This document shows positions 8,845 to 20,129 of a stretch of 64,000 nucleotides of DNA, one piece after another. The stretch comes from Pseudomonas viridiflava (lineage in GTDB: Bacteria; Pseudomonadota; Gammaproteobacteria; Pseudomonadales; Pseudomonadaceae): assembly GCF_900585905.1 (NCBI RefSeq), contig NZ_UTVH01000016.1, forward strand, positions 1 through 64,000, given 5' to 3'. Both the position numbers and the translations under genes were made by a program. A model generated the notes under the pieces. The model was not told the DNA's origin, ran no database searches, and saw only the letters and a program-made list of their open reading frames with translations. Positions within the stretch are counted from its first letter, which is position 1. Every line of letters begins with the position of its first letter.

Positions 8845-10740
8845 ATGTCCATGCGCTCCCGTTTTCTGGCCTGGCTGATCCTGCCCCTGTTGGCGTCCAG
8901 CAGCCTGAACCTGTGGGCCGACGCCCCTGATGGCGCGGCGCAGGCCTTGCATGTGCTTGACTACATCGGGGCCGACTACCCGCCGACCGTTGCCGCTGGC
9001 AACGTCATTGATGAAAGCCACTATCAGCAGCAGCTTGAATCGCTCGTCACGTTGAAAGGGCTGGTAGCGGCGCTGCCTGAGCGTGCCGAGCGCAGTGAGC
9101 TGGTCAAGGGCGTGGCTGATCTTGCCAGCGCGGTGGCGGGCAAGCAGGACGGTGCCCGGATCGCCCGCCAGGCGCGTCAAATGAGTGCGCGACTGGCGCT
9201 GGCGTATGAAGTCAGCCAGGCGCCGGTGATTACCCCCGATCCTGCTCGTGGCGCGCCGCTGTATGCCCAGCATTGCTCGGTGTGTCATGGCGATGCTGGC
9301 GCCGGAGACGGTCCTGCCGGTATTGGTCTGGAGCCGCCGCCCTCGAACTTGCGCGACGTGACGCGGCTCGATCACCTGAGCCTGTTCGATCTCTACAACA
9401 CCCTGGGCCTGGGCATTGCGGGCACGGACATGCCCGCGTTTGCCGACCAGCTTGATGATCGCCAGCGCTGGGACGTGGCGACGTACATTGCCGGCTTCAG
9501 CGCCAGCCCGGCAGGCGTGCCTGGCAAGGCCTACAATCTCGCCGATCTGGCGCGGCAGACGCCGGACGAAATCCGCATGGCTGAAGGCGAGTCAGCGGTG
9601 GCCACCTTCCGCGCCCAGCGTGCGCAGCCACCTCAGGTCCAGCGCGGCCCGGCGCAGTTGCTTGATTACACCAGCCAGACCCTCGATAAAAGTATTGCGG
9701 CCTACCGCAGTGGCGATCATGAGCAGGCCTATGACTTGTCAGTTGCCGCCTACCTGGAAGGCTTCGAGCTGGTCGAAAGCTCGCTGGATAACGTCGATGC
9801 CACTGTGCGCAAGGACACCGAAAAAGCGCTGATGGCTTATCGTCAGTCGCTGCAGGACGGGCTGCCGCTGGAGCAGGCGGCACAAAGGCTCGACATTGCC
9901 AAAGGCAAACTCAAGGAGTCGGCGGGCCTGCTGGGCAGTGATGGGCTGAGTACCTCACTGAGCTTCATTTCCGGTTTGCTGATTCTGTTGCGTGAAGGGC
10001 TCGAAGCGATTCTGGTGCTCGCGGCGATTCTGGCGTTCCTGCGCAATACCGGTCAGGAGTCAGCCGTGCGCAGCGTCAATGTCGGCTGGGCGCTGGCGTT
10101 GGTGGCAGGGCTTGGCACTTGGGCGCTGGCGGCGTATGTGATTGATGTCAGTGGTGCCCAGCGCGAACTGCTCGAAGGTGCGACAGCGCTGTTCGCCAGT
10201 GTCATGGTGCTGTGGCTGGGCGTGTGGATGCACGATCGGCGTCATGCCGCTGCCTGGCAGGACTACATCAAAAGCAGCCTGGTGGGCGGTGGCGGTCGCT
10301 TTGGTTTCGCGATCCTGGCGTTTTTCTCGGTGTACCGCGAGCTGTTCGAGGTGATCCTGTTTTACGAAACCCTGTGGCTGCAAGCAGGTCCGGCCGGGCA
10401 CAACGCGGTGCTGGCCGGTGGTGCGACGGCGCTGGTGTTGCTGGTCGGGCTGGCGTGGATCATCTTGCGCGGTTCGGCAAAACTGCCGCTGTCGCTGTTT
10501 TTCGGTATCAACGCGGCGTTGTTGTGCGCCTTGTCGGTGGTATTCGCCGGTCACGGCGTCAAAGCGCTGCAGGAAGCGGGCATTTTCGGCACCCGCCCGG
10601 TGCCGTTTTTCGAATTCGACTGGCTGGGCATTCACGCCGACGCCTATTCACTCGCCGCCCAGGCGGTTGCGCTGCTGGCGATTGCCGTGTTGTATGGGCG
10701 CAGCTGGCTGGCGCAGCGGCGCAGGGTCGAGGTGGTGTGA
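8845..10740 (+). CDS. Cytochrome c - FTR1 family iron permease fusion
   Basis: A 631-residue protein. A signal peptide (residues 1-26) is followed by a periplasmic region with one cytochrome-c haem site (CSVCH, residues 144-148) and a helical linker. The C-terminal membrane domain has the two REXXE iron motifs of the Ftr1/EfeU family: R383-E-G-L-E387 and R498-E-L-F-E502. It probably moves iron across the inner membrane, with the haem domain taking part in ferrous-iron oxidation or electron transfer. The Fur box upstream supports a role in iron supply. Multicopper oxidase and EfeO/EfeB genes are not adjacent. Confidence 0.88.
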   Translation: MSMRSRFLAWLILPLLASSSLNLWADAPDGAAQALHVLDYIGADYPPTVAAGNVIDESHYQQQLESLVTLKGLVAALPERAERSELVKGVADLASAVAGKQDGARIARQARQMSARLALAYEVSQAPVITPDPARGAPLYAQHCSVCHGDAGAGDGPAGIGLEPPPSNLRDVTRLDHLSLFDLYNTLGLGIAGTDMPAFADQLDDRQRWDVATYIAGFSASPAGVPGKAYNLADLARQTPDEIRMAEGESAVATFRAQRAQPPQVQRGPAQLLDYTSQTLDKSIAAYRSGDHEQAYDLSVAAYLEGFELVESSLDNVDATVRKDTEKALMAYRQSLQDGLPLEQAAQRLDIAKGKLKESAGLLGSDGLSTSLSFISGLLILLREGLEAILVLAAILAFLRNTGQESAVRSVNVGWALALVAGLGTWALAAYVIDVSGAQRELLEGATALFASVMVLWLGVWMHDRRHAAAWQDYIKSSLVGGGGRFGFAILAFFSVYRELFEVILFYETLWLQAGPAGHNAVLAGGATALVLLVGLAWIILRGSAKLPLSLFFGINAALLCALSVVFAGHGVKALQEAGIFGTRPVPFFEFDWLGIHADAYSLAAQAVALLAIAVLYGRSWLAQRRRVEVV

Positions 10741-10831
10741 CGTGGGACTGGCTTTAGCCGGGAAAGGGCAGTGCATTCGCTGCATCAGTAGCGTCTGAAA
10801 CATTGCTTTCCCGGCTGAAGCCGGTCCCACG
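10741..10831. repeat. REP doublet, family A (GTGGGACCGGCTTTAGCCGGG type)
   Basis: Two copies in opposite orientation, each about 25 bp (GTGGGACTGGCTTTAGCC... and ...GAAGCCGGTCCCAC), separated by about 40 bp. They can form a large cruciform. The same element occurs at 19928, 48775 and 54833. Confidence 0.85.
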
Positions 10832-10882
10832 GCCCACTTCTCGACGTTGAGAAAGCCTGATCATTTTGCAAAAGGAAGTCCC

Positions 10883-11332
10883 ATGCGCGTCTGGATTGAT
10901 GCCGACGCTTGCCCCAAGGCAGCGAAAGACCAGGTCATAAAGTTCGCCCTCAAACGCGAGTTCGAAGTCGTGATGGTGGCGGGCCAGAGTCAGGTCAAGC
11001 CCACGTACACCCGGGTCAAACTCATCGTGGTGCCCAGCGGGCCGGATGCGGCGGACGATTATCTGGTCGAGCATGCGGTGCCCGGCGAACTGGTGATCTG
11101 CAGCGATGTACCGTTGGCCGATCGTCTGGTCAAGAACGGCGTTGCGGTGCTCGATCCACGTGGCAAAGAATTCGACCCGCAGAACATGGCCGAGCGCCTG
11201 GCAGTGCGCAATCTGTTCACCGATCTGCGCGAACAGGGGCAGATGGGCGGTGGTCAGCCGCCTTACGGTGATCGTGAGAAACAGGCCTTTGCCAATTCGC
11301 TGGATCGCATTCTCACCCGCCTCACGCGTTAG
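10883..11332 (+). CDS. YaiI/YqxD family (DUF188) protein
   Basis: A 149-residue cytoplasmic protein starting MRVWIDADACPKAAKD, the hallmark of the UPF0178/DUF188 family. This N terminus resembles a PIN-like acidic active site. The start at 10883 has AAAGGA 7 bases upstream. Function unknown. Confidence 0.88.
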   Translation: MRVWIDADACPKAAKDQVIKFALKREFEVVMVAGQSQVKPTYTRVKLIVVPSGPDAADDYLVEHAVPGELVICSDVPLADRLVKNGVAVLDPRGKEFDPQNMAERLAVRNLFTDLREQGQMGGGQPPYGDREKQAFANSLDRILTRLTR

Positions 11333-11510
11333 TTCGCCTGCCTGAAACGGTGCACCCACGCCTCAAAATGAATCACGGCGCGCTCGCTCAGGTCCATTGC
11401 CCCGCCTATTTGCTTACTTCACCAGATTGCCTGCAACCGGCCTGGTTATTGCTCCGACTCCTGTCTGCCGTTGAGTTTTATCTCGACCTCTGAACATGGA
11501 GAAATGCGCA

Positions 11511-12764
11511 ATGAGTTCAGCCAGTGAGTTCCCCTTGAGCGAAGCCCCGCGCGAAGGGCGCAAAGGCCTGCTGTCGATTTCGATGGTGCTGTTCAGCTTC
11601 ACTTTCTTCACCGGGACCATGTTTGCCGGCGGCAAGCTGGGTATGGCGTTCGGCTTTGTCGACATGTTGTGGATCGCCGCCATCGGCAACAGCCTGCTGG
11701 CGCTGTATGCCGCAGCGCTGGCCTTCATCGCATCGCGCAGCGGCCTCAATACCGTATTGATGGGGCGATTCTGTTTTGGCGAGGCGGGCAGCCGGTTGTC
11801 GGATTCGCTGCTGGGTTTTGCCGAACTGGGCTGGTACGCCTGGGGCACCGCGACAGTGGCCATCGTGCTGGTGAAGATGCTCGGTCTGGCCGAAGGCTTC
11901 ACCACACCCCTGATGGTGCTGTTCGGTCTGGCGTTCAGCGTCACGGCAATCATCGGCTACAAAGGGCTGGACGTGCTGTCGCGAGTGTCCGTGCCGCTGA
12001 TGTTCGTGCTGCTGATCATCTCCATGTACATCGCCACCCGCGACATTGGCGGCTTTCAAGGGCTGGCCGCCGTAATCCCGCATGAAAGCATGACGCTGTC
12101 AGCGGCCATCACCATGGTCTTCGGCACCTTCGCCAGCGGCGCCACCCAGGCCACCAACTGGACACGCCTGGCCCGCAGCGGCCGGGTGGCGGTCTTCGCC
12201 AGTGTGATCGCTTTTCTGTTGGGCAATGGACTGATGATTGTCGCCGGTGCGTGGTGCGCAATGGTCTATCAACAGGCTGACATCGTTGAAGTGATGATGC
12301 TGCAGGGCCTGTCCTTTGCGGCAGTGATCATGCTGTGCCTGAACCTGTGGACCATTCAGGGGCCGACCATTTACAACGTGTCTGCCGCCGCCTGCCATCT
12401 GGTGCGCAGCGAACGACGCCGGACCATGACTCTGGTGGCTGCGGCGCTGGGGATCGTGCTGGCCATCGGTGGCATGTATGAAATGCTGATTCCGTTTCTG
12501 GTGTTGCTCGGCTCGATCATCCCTCCCATTGGTGGCGTGATCATGGCTGACTTCTGGTATCGCCACCGGGGCAAGTATCCACCCCTGGCCAGCGTGACGC
12601 TGCCGCGCTACAACCTGCTGGGCCTGGGCGCCTACGCCGTTGGCGCGTTACTGGCCTATGCATCGCCCTGGATCGCGCCTCTGGTCGGTATCTTCGCTTC
12701 CGCCGCGTGTTACATCGTCATGCTGGAAGTGACCGGCAAGCGGAGTGTGGTGGCGCAAGTTTAG
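11511..12764 (+). CDS. Purine-cytosine permease family transporter (CodB-like)
   Basis: A 417-residue inner-membrane protein with about 12 hydrophobic helices and the NCS1 pattern of cytosine permeases (FFTGTMFAGGKLGMAFG near the N terminus; ASGATQATNWTRLARSG in the middle). The start at 11511 has GGAG 9 bases upstream; the ATG at 11496 lacks one. Cytosine or a related base is the likely substrate. No codA deaminase gene lies beside it, so the assignment to cytosine rests on family alone. Confidence 0.83.
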   Translation: MSSASEFPLSEAPREGRKGLLSISMVLFSFTFFTGTMFAGGKLGMAFGFVDMLWIAAIGNSLLALYAAALAFIASRSGLNTVLMGRFCFGEAGSRLSDSLLGFAELGWYAWGTATVAIVLVKMLGLAEGFTTPLMVLFGLAFSVTAIIGYKGLDVLSRVSVPLMFVLLIISMYIATRDIGGFQGLAAVIPHESMTLSAAITMVFGTFASGATQATNWTRLARSGRVAVFASVIAFLLGNGLMIVAGAWCAMVYQQADIVEVMMLQGLSFAAVIMLCLNLWTIQGPTIYNVSAAACHLVRSERRRTMTLVAAALGIVLAIGGMYEMLIPFLVLLGSIIPPIGGVIMADFWYRHRGKYPPLASVTLPRYNLLGLGAYAVGALLAYASPWIAPLVGIFASAACYIVMLEVTGKRSVVAQV

Positions 12765-12784
12765 TGGGAGCTCCCGAGCACCGC

Positions 12785-13332
12785 GAGGCAGCGATGGCGA
12801 TTCGTCTGACACACCTCAATCGCGGCCTCGCGGTGCTCGTGCGCTCCTACAGATTGTGATGTGGCAGCGATGGCGATTCGTCTGACACACCTCAATCGCG
12901 GCCTCGCGGTGCTCGTGCGCTCCTACAGATTGTGATGTGGCAGCGATGGCGATTCGTCTGACACACCTCAATCGCGGCCTCGCGGTGCTCGTGCGCTCCT
13001 ACAGATTGTGATGTGGCAGCGATGGCGATTCGTCTGACACACCTCAATCGCGGCCTCGCAGTGCTCGTGCGCTCCTACAGATCGTGATGTGGCAGCGATG
13101 GCGATTCGTCTGACACACCTCAATCGCGGCCTCGCGGTGCTCGTGCGCTCCTACAGATTGTGATGTGGCAGCGATGGCGATTCGTCTGACACACCTCAAT
13201 CGCGGCCCCGCGGTGCTCGTGCGCTCCTACAGATTGTGATGTGGCAGCGATGGCGATTCGTCTGACACACCTCAATCGCGGCCTCGCGGTGTTCGTGCGC
13301 TCCTACAGATTGTGATGTGGCAGCGATGGCGA
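12785..13332. repeat. Tandem array of a 76-bp unit (seven copies plus a partial)
   Basis: Copies begin at 12785, 12861, 12937, 13013, 13089, 13165 and 13241; a truncated one starts at 13317. The unit reads GTGGCAGCGATGGCG...CCTCGCGGTGCTCGTGCGCTCCTACAG and is nearly invariant (one or two changes per copy). The first copy is preceded by GAGCACCGCGAGG, the inverse of the CCTCGCGGTGCTC found inside every unit. The array therefore looks like a REP-type doublet whose right half was amplified. It fills the space between the convergent permease and elbB genes. Apart from it, 12765-13350 holds nothing recognisable. Confidence 0.95.
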
Positions 13333-13350
13333 TCAGCCTGACAGCCTGCG

Positions 13351-14013
13351 TCACTCGTCCTGGGTCAATTCCAGCACTCGATCCACCAGTTTGTTGATGC
13401 CCGCCGCCGCCTCGCCGATGGTTTTGGCAACCATATAGGCCGGGGTGCAGACCAGTTTGCGCGCGCTGTCTTCGACGATCTCGGTGACTTCGCACTCTTG
13501 ATGCTGGCCCTTCATGCGGGTGATGGCGGCAGCGGTTTCGGCATCATTGCCGATGGTGCAGGTGACGCCCGGGCCGTAGATCTTCGCCGCCAGTGCCGGG
13601 CTGATGCAGATCAGCCCCACCGGTTTGCCTGCGCTGGCAAAGGCTTCGGCCAAGGCCAGGACTTCGGGATGCACCTTGCACTCGGCGCCTGCGGTGGCGA
13701 AGTCAGAGAGATTTTTCGCCGCGCCAAACCCGCCGGGCACGATCAACGCGTCAAACTGGGTAACGTCTGCCTCACGAATGTCTTCGATGGCGCCGCGTGC
13801 AATGCGTGCCGATTCCACCAGCACGTTCCGCGTTTCTGCCATCTCTTCGCCCGTCAGGTGATTGATCACATGATGCTGGGTGATATTGGGCGCAAAGCAT
13901 TGCACCTGCGCGCCGCGTTGATCCAGGCGCAGCAGGGTGAGCACACTTTCATGGATTTCCGCGCCGTCGTAGACGCCGCAGCCGGACAGGATCACGGCAA
14001 CTTTCTTGTGCAT
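13351..14013 (-). CDS. elbB: Isoprenoid biosynthesis glyoxalase ElbB (DJ-1/PfpI superfamily)
   Basis: A 220-residue cytoplasmic protein of the DJ-1/PfpI fold: MHKKVAVILSGCGVYDG at the start, IVPGGFGAAKNLSDFA in the middle, and a nucleophile-elbow region LICISPALAAKI. The pattern matches ElbB/GatF-like proteins. Start chosen at 14013, which has GGGAG upstream; the longer frame adds 30 residues with no ribosome site. Exact reaction not certain; glyoxalase activity is reported for the family. Confidence 0.85.
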   Translation of the reverse strand: MHKKVAVILSGCGVYDGAEIHESVLTLLRLDQRGAQVQCFAPNITQHHVINHLTGEEMAETRNVLVESARIARGAIEDIREADVTQFDALIVPGGFGAAKNLSDFATAGAECKVHPEVLALAEAFASAGKPVGLICISPALAAKIYGPGVTCTIGNDAETAAAITRMKGQHQECEVTEIVEDSARKLVCTPAYMVAKTIGEAAAGINKLVDRVLELTQDE

Positions 14014-14104
14014 GGAGGTCTCCCGAAGCGACGAACCGGCTCGGCTGTTTGCCGAGCATGACAAGAGTGGGACACGGCAGACAGGCGGGGATTCAATCGG
14101 CAAA

Positions 14105-14132
14105 CAAAAGGGCGCCCTGGTGGGGCGCCCTT
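14105..14132 (-). terminator. Terminator downstream of the DedA gene
   Basis: AAGGGCGCCC and GGGCGCCCTT stem; on the minus strand it is followed by TTTTGTTT. It lies between the DedA stop and the elbB start region. Confidence 0.75.
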
Positions 14133-14139
14133 GGCGGGG

Positions 14140-14811
14140 TCAGCGTTCTTCCGGCTTGCTGCTCTGGACCTCGGCTTCGACCGGAACGTGCGCGGCAATG
14201 CGGGCTGCTTCAGCCGCTTCACTGCTGGCGCGCGCTTCTTCCTGCGCCTCTTCACGGGCAATTCGCGCATTCTTGATGCGGCGACGTATCCACAGGGCCA
14301 CGCCAAGCAGCACGAGAGCGCCCAGCACCCACAGCTCGTACTTCTTGATGTTGCCCAGCATGCCTTCGAGCACTGCGCCGAAATGATACGCCGCATAGCC
14401 GAGCGCCGTTGCCCAGACAGCCGCACCGATGCCGTTGAGGATCAGGTAGCGCAGCGGCGGGTAACCGGACAGACCGATGGCCACCGGCATGACCGTGCGC
14501 AGGCCGTAGACGAAGCGAAAGCTCAGCACCCAGATGTCTGGGTGCTTGCGTATATGCGCTAGCGCCTTGTCGCCCATGAGCTGCCAGCGCGGTTTGCGCG
14601 CGAGGATTTTACGGCCGTGCCTGCGCCCCATGTAATACCAGAGCTGGTCGCCGGCGTAGCTTCCGAAAAAAGCCACGACCACGACCAGTTTGATGTCCAT
14701 GTATTCACGGAACGCCAGAAATCCAGCGAGCACCAGAATGGTCTCGCCTTCAAAGAAGGTGCCGATGAACAGGGCAAAGTAGCCAAATTCCTGCAAGAAA
14801 TTCTGGAGCAT
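14140..14811 (-). CDS. DedA family membrane protein
   Basis: A 223-residue inner-membrane protein. The DedA/SNARE-associated signature is clear: GTFFEGETILVLAGFLA, then GDQLWYYMGRRHGRK and FVYGLRTVMPVAIGLSG. The C-terminal 50 residues are charged, rich in Ala and Glu, and probably cytoplasmic. Members act in phospholipid flipping or undecaprenyl-phosphate recycling and membrane-potential homeostasis; which of these applies here is open. Confidence 0.9.
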   Translation of the reverse strand: MLQNFLQEFGYFALFIGTFFEGETILVLAGFLAFREYMDIKLVVVVAFFGSYAGDQLWYYMGRRHGRKILARKPRWQLMGDKALAHIRKHPDIWVLSFRFVYGLRTVMPVAIGLSGYPPLRYLILNGIGAAVWATALGYAAYHFGAVLEGMLGNIKKYELWVLGALVLLGVALWIRRRIKNARIAREEAQEEARASSEAAEAARIAAHVPVEAEVQSSKPEER

Positions 14812-14976
14812 TGTCTGGATGCTGGCGAAATGAACGCGCAGCCTAACTCGGCCAAGGCATTCAGGAAAGTGTGTAAATGTGTCTCGACGTTAAACTTTCC
14901 TACAACCACAATGGCAAAAGCCCAGCTGCGGCCCGAGGTCGCACACCGCCCCACGACCGTCACACATTGGTCATAA

Positions 14977-16041
<1,065 letters not shown>

Positions 16042-16057
16042 CCGTACAGGAACATTC

Positions 16058-18265
16058 ATGAATACCGAAGGACTCACCGAAGCCACTGCGCAAGTCAGCG
16101 ATCAGAAAGAGCTGGTTGTCGTCGATCCCAGCGTCGAAGTCATCCCCGTGATCGAAACCCCGGCGCCAGCGCCAGCCCTTCTGGTGCCCAACCTGGATGA
16201 CAGCAGCCTCTACATCCATCGCGAGCTGTCGCAGCTCAAGTTCAACATTCGCGTGTTGGAGCAGGCGCTGGACGAGTCCTATCCGTTACTGGAGCGGCTG
16301 AAGTTTCTGCTGATTTTCTCCAGCAACCTCGATGAGTTCTTCGAGATTCGTGTCGCGGGCCTCAAGAAGCAGATTACGTTTGCTCGCGAGCAGGCGGGTG
16401 CCGACGGTCTGCAGCCGCATCAGGCGCTGGCGCGCATCAGTGAACTGGTGCACGGTCACGTCGACCGCCAGTACGCGATCCTCAATGACATTCTGCTGCC
16501 CGAGCTGGAAAAGCATCAGGTGCGCTTCATCCGTCGCAGGCACTGGACGGCCAAGCTCAAGGCCTGGGTGCGTCGTTATTTCCGTGACGAAATCGCACCG
16601 ATCATCACCCCCATCGGCCTGGACCCGACACACCCGTTTCCACTGCTGGTGAACAAGAGCCTCAACTTCATCGTCGAGCTGGAAGGCATCGACGCCTTCG
16701 GTCGCGACTCGGGCCTGGCGATCATTCCGGCGCCGCGTTTGCTGCCAAGGGTGATCAAGGTCCCTGAGGAAATCAGCGGGCCGGGCGATAACTTCGTGTT
16801 TCTGTCCTCGATGATTCACGCCCATGCCGACGACTTGTTCCAGGGCATGAAGGTCAAGGGTTGCTACCAGTTCCGGCTGACCCGCAACGCCGACCTGGCG
16901 CTGGATTCCGAAGACGTCGAAGACCTGGCGCGCGCCCTGCGTGGCGAGCTGTTCTCCCGTCGCTACGGCGATGCGGTGCGCCTGGAAGTGGCCGACACCT
17001 GCCCCAAGCATCTGTCGGACTACCTGCTCAAGCAGTTCAACCTGGCCGAATCCGAGCTGTATCAGGTCAACGGCCCGGTCAACCTGACGCGGCTGTTCAG
17101 CATCACTGGCCTGGACAGTCACCCCGAGCTGCAATACCAGCCGTTCACCCCGGCCATCCCCAAGCTGCTGCAGAACAGCGAAAATATTTTCAACGTCATC
17201 AGCAAGCAGGACATCCTCTTGCTGCACCCGTTTGAATCGTTCACGCCGGTGGTCGACCTGCTGCGCCAGGCGGCGAAAGACCCCCACGTCCTTGCTGTTC
17301 GGCAGACGCTGTACCGCAGCGGCGCCAACTCGGAAATCGTCGACGCACTGGTCGATGCGGCGCGCAATGGCAAGGAAGTCACGGCGGTAATCGAATTGCG
17401 TGCGCGTTTCGATGAAGAATCAAACCTGCAACTGGCCAGTCGTCTGCAGGCCGCAGGCGCGGTGGTGATCTATGGCGTAGTGGGTTACAAGACCCACGCC
17501 AAGATGATGCTGATCCTGCGTCGCGAGGCGGGCGAGATTGTTCGCTATGCCCACCTCGGCACCGGTAACTACCACGCTGGCAATGCGCGGCTTTACACCG
17601 ACTACAGTCTGCTGACGTCCGACGATGCCTTGTGCGAAGACGTCGGCAAACTGTTCAGCCAGTTGATCGGCATGGGCAAGACGTTGCGCATGAAGAAACT
17701 GCTGCACGCGCCGTTCACGCTGAAGAAGGGCATGCTCGACATGATTGCCCGGGAAACCCAGTTCGCGGTGGACGGCAAGCCGGCGCATATCATCGCCAAG
17801 TTCAACTCGCTGACCGATCCGAAGATCATTCGCGCCCTGTACAAGGCCAGCCAGTCCGGCGTGCGCATCGATCTGGTGGTGCGCGGCATGTGCTGCCTGC
17901 GCCCAGGCATCGCCGGGGTTTCGCACAACATTCACGTGCGCTCGATCATCGGCCGCTTCCTCGAGCACACGCGGGTGTTCTACTTCCTCAATGGCGGCGA
18001 CGAGCAGATGTTTCTGTCCAGTGCCGACTGGATGGAGCGCAACCTCGACAAGCGCGTCGAGACCTGCTTCCCGGTGGAAGGCAAGAAGTTGATTCTGCGG
18101 GTGAAGAAGGAGCTGGAGCTTTATCTGACCGACAACACTCACAGCTGGCTGCTGCAGTCAGATGGCACTTACCTGCGCAGCACGCCAACCGGCAACCAGA
18201 ATGCGCGCAATGTGCAGGCGACCCTCCTGGAGCGCCTGAGCAACCCGGTCCTCAGCGTACGCTGA
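16058..18265 (+). CDS. ppk1: Polyphosphate kinase
   Basis: Makes inorganic polyphosphate from ATP. 735 residues, in the size range of PPK1. The phospholipase-D-like active site includes [14 protein letters not shown] with His480 as the probable phospho-acceptor, then [11 protein letters not shown] and a second half-site near the C terminus ([15 protein letters not shown]). The N-terminal 50 residues are a family-variable extension. Its 3' end overlaps the convergent ppx gene by 14 bp, so the two opposing polyphosphate enzymes share transcript ends. Confidence 0.97.
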   Translation: MNTEGLTEATAQVSDQKELVVVDPSVEVIPVIETPAPAPALLVPNLDDSSLYIHRELSQLKFNIRVLEQALDESYPLLERLKFLLIFSSNLDEFFEIRVAGLKKQITFAREQAGADGLQPHQALARISELVHGHVDRQYAILNDILLPELEKHQVRFIRRRHWTAKLKAWVRRYFRDEIAPIITPIGLDPTHPFPLLVNKSLNFIVELEGIDAFGRDSGLAIIPAPRLLPRVIKVPEEISGPGDNFVFLSSMIHAHADDLFQGMKVKGCYQFRLTRNADLALDSEDVEDLARALRGELFSRRYGDAVRLEVADTCPKHLSDYLLKQFNLAESELYQVNGPVNLTRLFSITGLDSHPELQYQPFTPAIPKLLQNSENIFNVISKQDILLLHPFESFTPVVDLLRQAAKDPHVLAVRQTLYRSGANSEIVDALVDAARNGKEVTAVIELRARFDEESNLQLASRLQAAGAVVIYGVVGYKTHAKMMLILRREAGEIVRYAHLGTGNYHAGNARLYTDYSLLTSDDALCEDVGKLFSQLIGMGKTLRMKKLLHAPFTLKKGMLDMIARETQFAVDGKPAHIIAKFNSLTDPKIIRALYKASQSGVRIDLVVRGMCCLRPGIAGVSHNIHVRSIIGRFLEHTRVFYFLNGGDEQMFLSSADWMERNLDKRVETCFPVEGKKLILRVKKELELYLTDNTHSWLLQSDGTYLRSTPTGNQNARNVQATLLERLSNPVLSVR

Positions 18266-19754
18266 GGACAATTCCGACCCGGGTCAGCCACTCCGCTTCC
18301 AGCGCGAAGTCGGCCTGGGTCAGCTGGTTGTCTTCCAGCCAGCCGTCCGGGAACACTACTTCCAGATTATTGCCCTCGGCCGTCAACACCGGATGGGGCA
18401 TTTCCTGCGTGCCGCGAATGTGGTGGAACAGGATGGCGAAGCGCAGCAGTACGCACAGGCGAATCAGCTTGATGCCTTCATCACCGAACTCGGCGAACTT
18501 GTCCTTGGGAATGTTGCGGCGATGGCCACGCACCAGCAGGGCAAGCATCTGCTGGTCTTCGCGGGAGAAACCCGCCAGATCCGAGTGCTCGATCAGGTAC
18601 GCGCCGTGCTTGTGGTAGTGATAGTGGGCGATGTCCAGGCCGACTTCATGCACCTTGGCGGCCCAGCTGAGCAGCTCGCGGTAGCTGTCGTGCTCCAGGT
18701 CCCAGGCCTGAGCGACCTGCTCAAGGGCGTGCAGGGCCTTGCGCTCGACCCGGTCAGCCTGTTCAAGGTCAACGTGATAGCGCTCCATCAGCGAGCTTAG
18801 CGTGCGCTCACGGACGTCTTCATGGTGATGACGGCCCATCAGGTCATACAGCACGCCTTCACGCAGCGCGCCTTCACAATGATCCATGCGCTTGAGTTCC
18901 AGCGCATCGAAGATGGCTTCCAGAATCGCCAGACCCGCCGGGAAAATCGCGCGGCGATCGGGTTTGATGCCGTCGAAGTCGATCTTTTCCGCATCGCCCA
19001 GTTTGAACAAGCGGCGCTTGAGCCAGGCCAGGCCTTCGGCGTTGACCTCGCCCGACCCCTGGCCGTTGGCTTTGAGCGCCAGGCCAATGGCGCGAATGGT
19101 GCCTGACGAGCCAATCGCTTCATCCCACTTCAAGCGATGCAGCGCGTGTTCGATGCTCATGATCTCCAGACGCGCAGCGGTGTACGCCTGGGCGTAGCGC
19201 GCCGGCGTGATCTTGCCGTCCTTGAAGTAGCGCTGGGTGAAACTGACGCAGCCCATCTGCAGGCTTTCACGCAGCAGCGGTTCAAAGCGCTGGCCGATGA
19301 TGAATTCGGTGCTGCCGCCGCCGATGTCCGCGACCAGACGCTTGCCCGGGGTGTCGGCCAGGGTGTGGGACACGCCGAGGTAAATCAGGCGGGCTTCTTC
19401 GCGGCCGGAAATCACCTCCACCGGATGGCCGAGGATTTCTTCTGCGCGGCGGATGAACTCGCCCCGGTTGCGCGCTTCACGCAGGGCGTTGGTGCCCACG
19501 ATGCGCACAGCGCCCGGCGGCAGGCCATTGATCAACTGCGCGAATCGCTTCAGGCAGTCCAGCCCGCGCTGCATGGATTCTTCGTTGAGCTGGCGCTCGT
19601 CGTTGATGCCGGCCGCCAGCTGAACCTTCTCGCCAAGGCGCTCCAGGATGCGGATGTCGCCCATGTTGGCCTTGGCGACCACCATGTGGAAGCTGTTCGA
19701 GCCCAGGTCGATGGCTGCGATCAGGGAAAGATTCTTGGCAGTGGATTGCGGCAT
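18252..19754 (-). CDS. ppx: Exopolyphosphatase (Ppx/GppA family)
   Basis: Hydrolyses terminal phosphates from polyphosphate. 500 residues. The ASKHA-fold phosphate loop [13 protein letters not shown] is near residue 15, [12 protein letters not shown] gives the second motif, and the C-terminal half is the HD-like helical domain typical of the long Ppx form. It converges on ppk with a 14-bp overlap. Confidence 0.96.
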   Translation of the reverse strand: MPQSTAKNLSLIAAIDLGSNSFHMVVAKANMGDIRILERLGEKVQLAAGINDERQLNEESMQRGLDCLKRFAQLINGLPPGAVRIVGTNALREARNRGEFIRRAEEILGHPVEVISGREEARLIYLGVSHTLADTPGKRLVADIGGGSTEFIIGQRFEPLLRESLQMGCVSFTQRYFKDGKITPARYAQAYTAARLEIMSIEHALHRLKWDEAIGSSGTIRAIGLALKANGQGSGEVNAEGLAWLKRRLFKLGDAEKIDFDGIKPDRRAIFPAGLAILEAIFDALELKRMDHCEGALREGVLYDLMGRHHHEDVRERTLSSLMERYHVDLEQADRVERKALHALEQVAQAWDLEHDSYRELLSWAAKVHEVGLDIAHYHYHKHGAYLIEHSDLAGFSREDQQMLALLVRGHRRNIPKDKFAEFGDEGIKLIRLCVLLRFAILFHHIRGTQEMPHPVLTAEGNNLEVVFPDGWLEDNQLTQADFALEAEWLTRVGIVLSVR

Positions 19755-20129
19755 GGTCGGAAAATCTCGGTCGATAACCGCGTCATCGTGCCACGATCCT
19801 TCGCTGCCGCCAACGCGTAGCGTGGAAACTGGCTTCTGGTCTGTAGGTTATGGGTGGGCATCAGGCTCTTATAGTGCCGCTGCAGGAGCGCGCTTGTCCC
19901 GGCTGCAGTGGGCCAGCGGCGAAGTGACGTGGGACCGGCTTTAGCCGGGAAGGGGCCCATTGAGCTGGAACAACTGCCCTCGCTGCACGTCTCACCCTCA
20001 ATGGCTTTCCCTGTCGTCGATCAGTCCGGCTGAAAAAAATCGCAACGCTTGTATACGCATATGCCGCGATTCCTGACACGCTGGGGGCTACTCTTGGTTC
20101 GTTGAGCCGACTCGTCCGAAGGAATCGAC
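19755..20129. other. Intergenic region with one REP element
   Basis: 375 bp between divergent ppx and the GspE-like gene. It holds a single family-A REP (19928-19953) and, at 19881-19908, a sequence that begins like a family-B REP (CAGGAGCGCGCTTG) and continues with TCCCGGCTG. It must also carry the promoters of both genes, which I could not pinpoint. Confidence 0.5.
19928..19953 (+). repeat. REP singlet, family A
   Basis: CGTGGGACCGGCTTTAGCCG plus GGAAGG: same core as the elements at 10741, 48775 and 54833, but without the inverted partner. Confidence 0.75.

Noticed and set aside
12785..13332. Possible CRISPR array
   Set aside because: The whole 76-bp unit repeats without unique spacers, there are no cas genes near, and the unit contains a REP-like arm.
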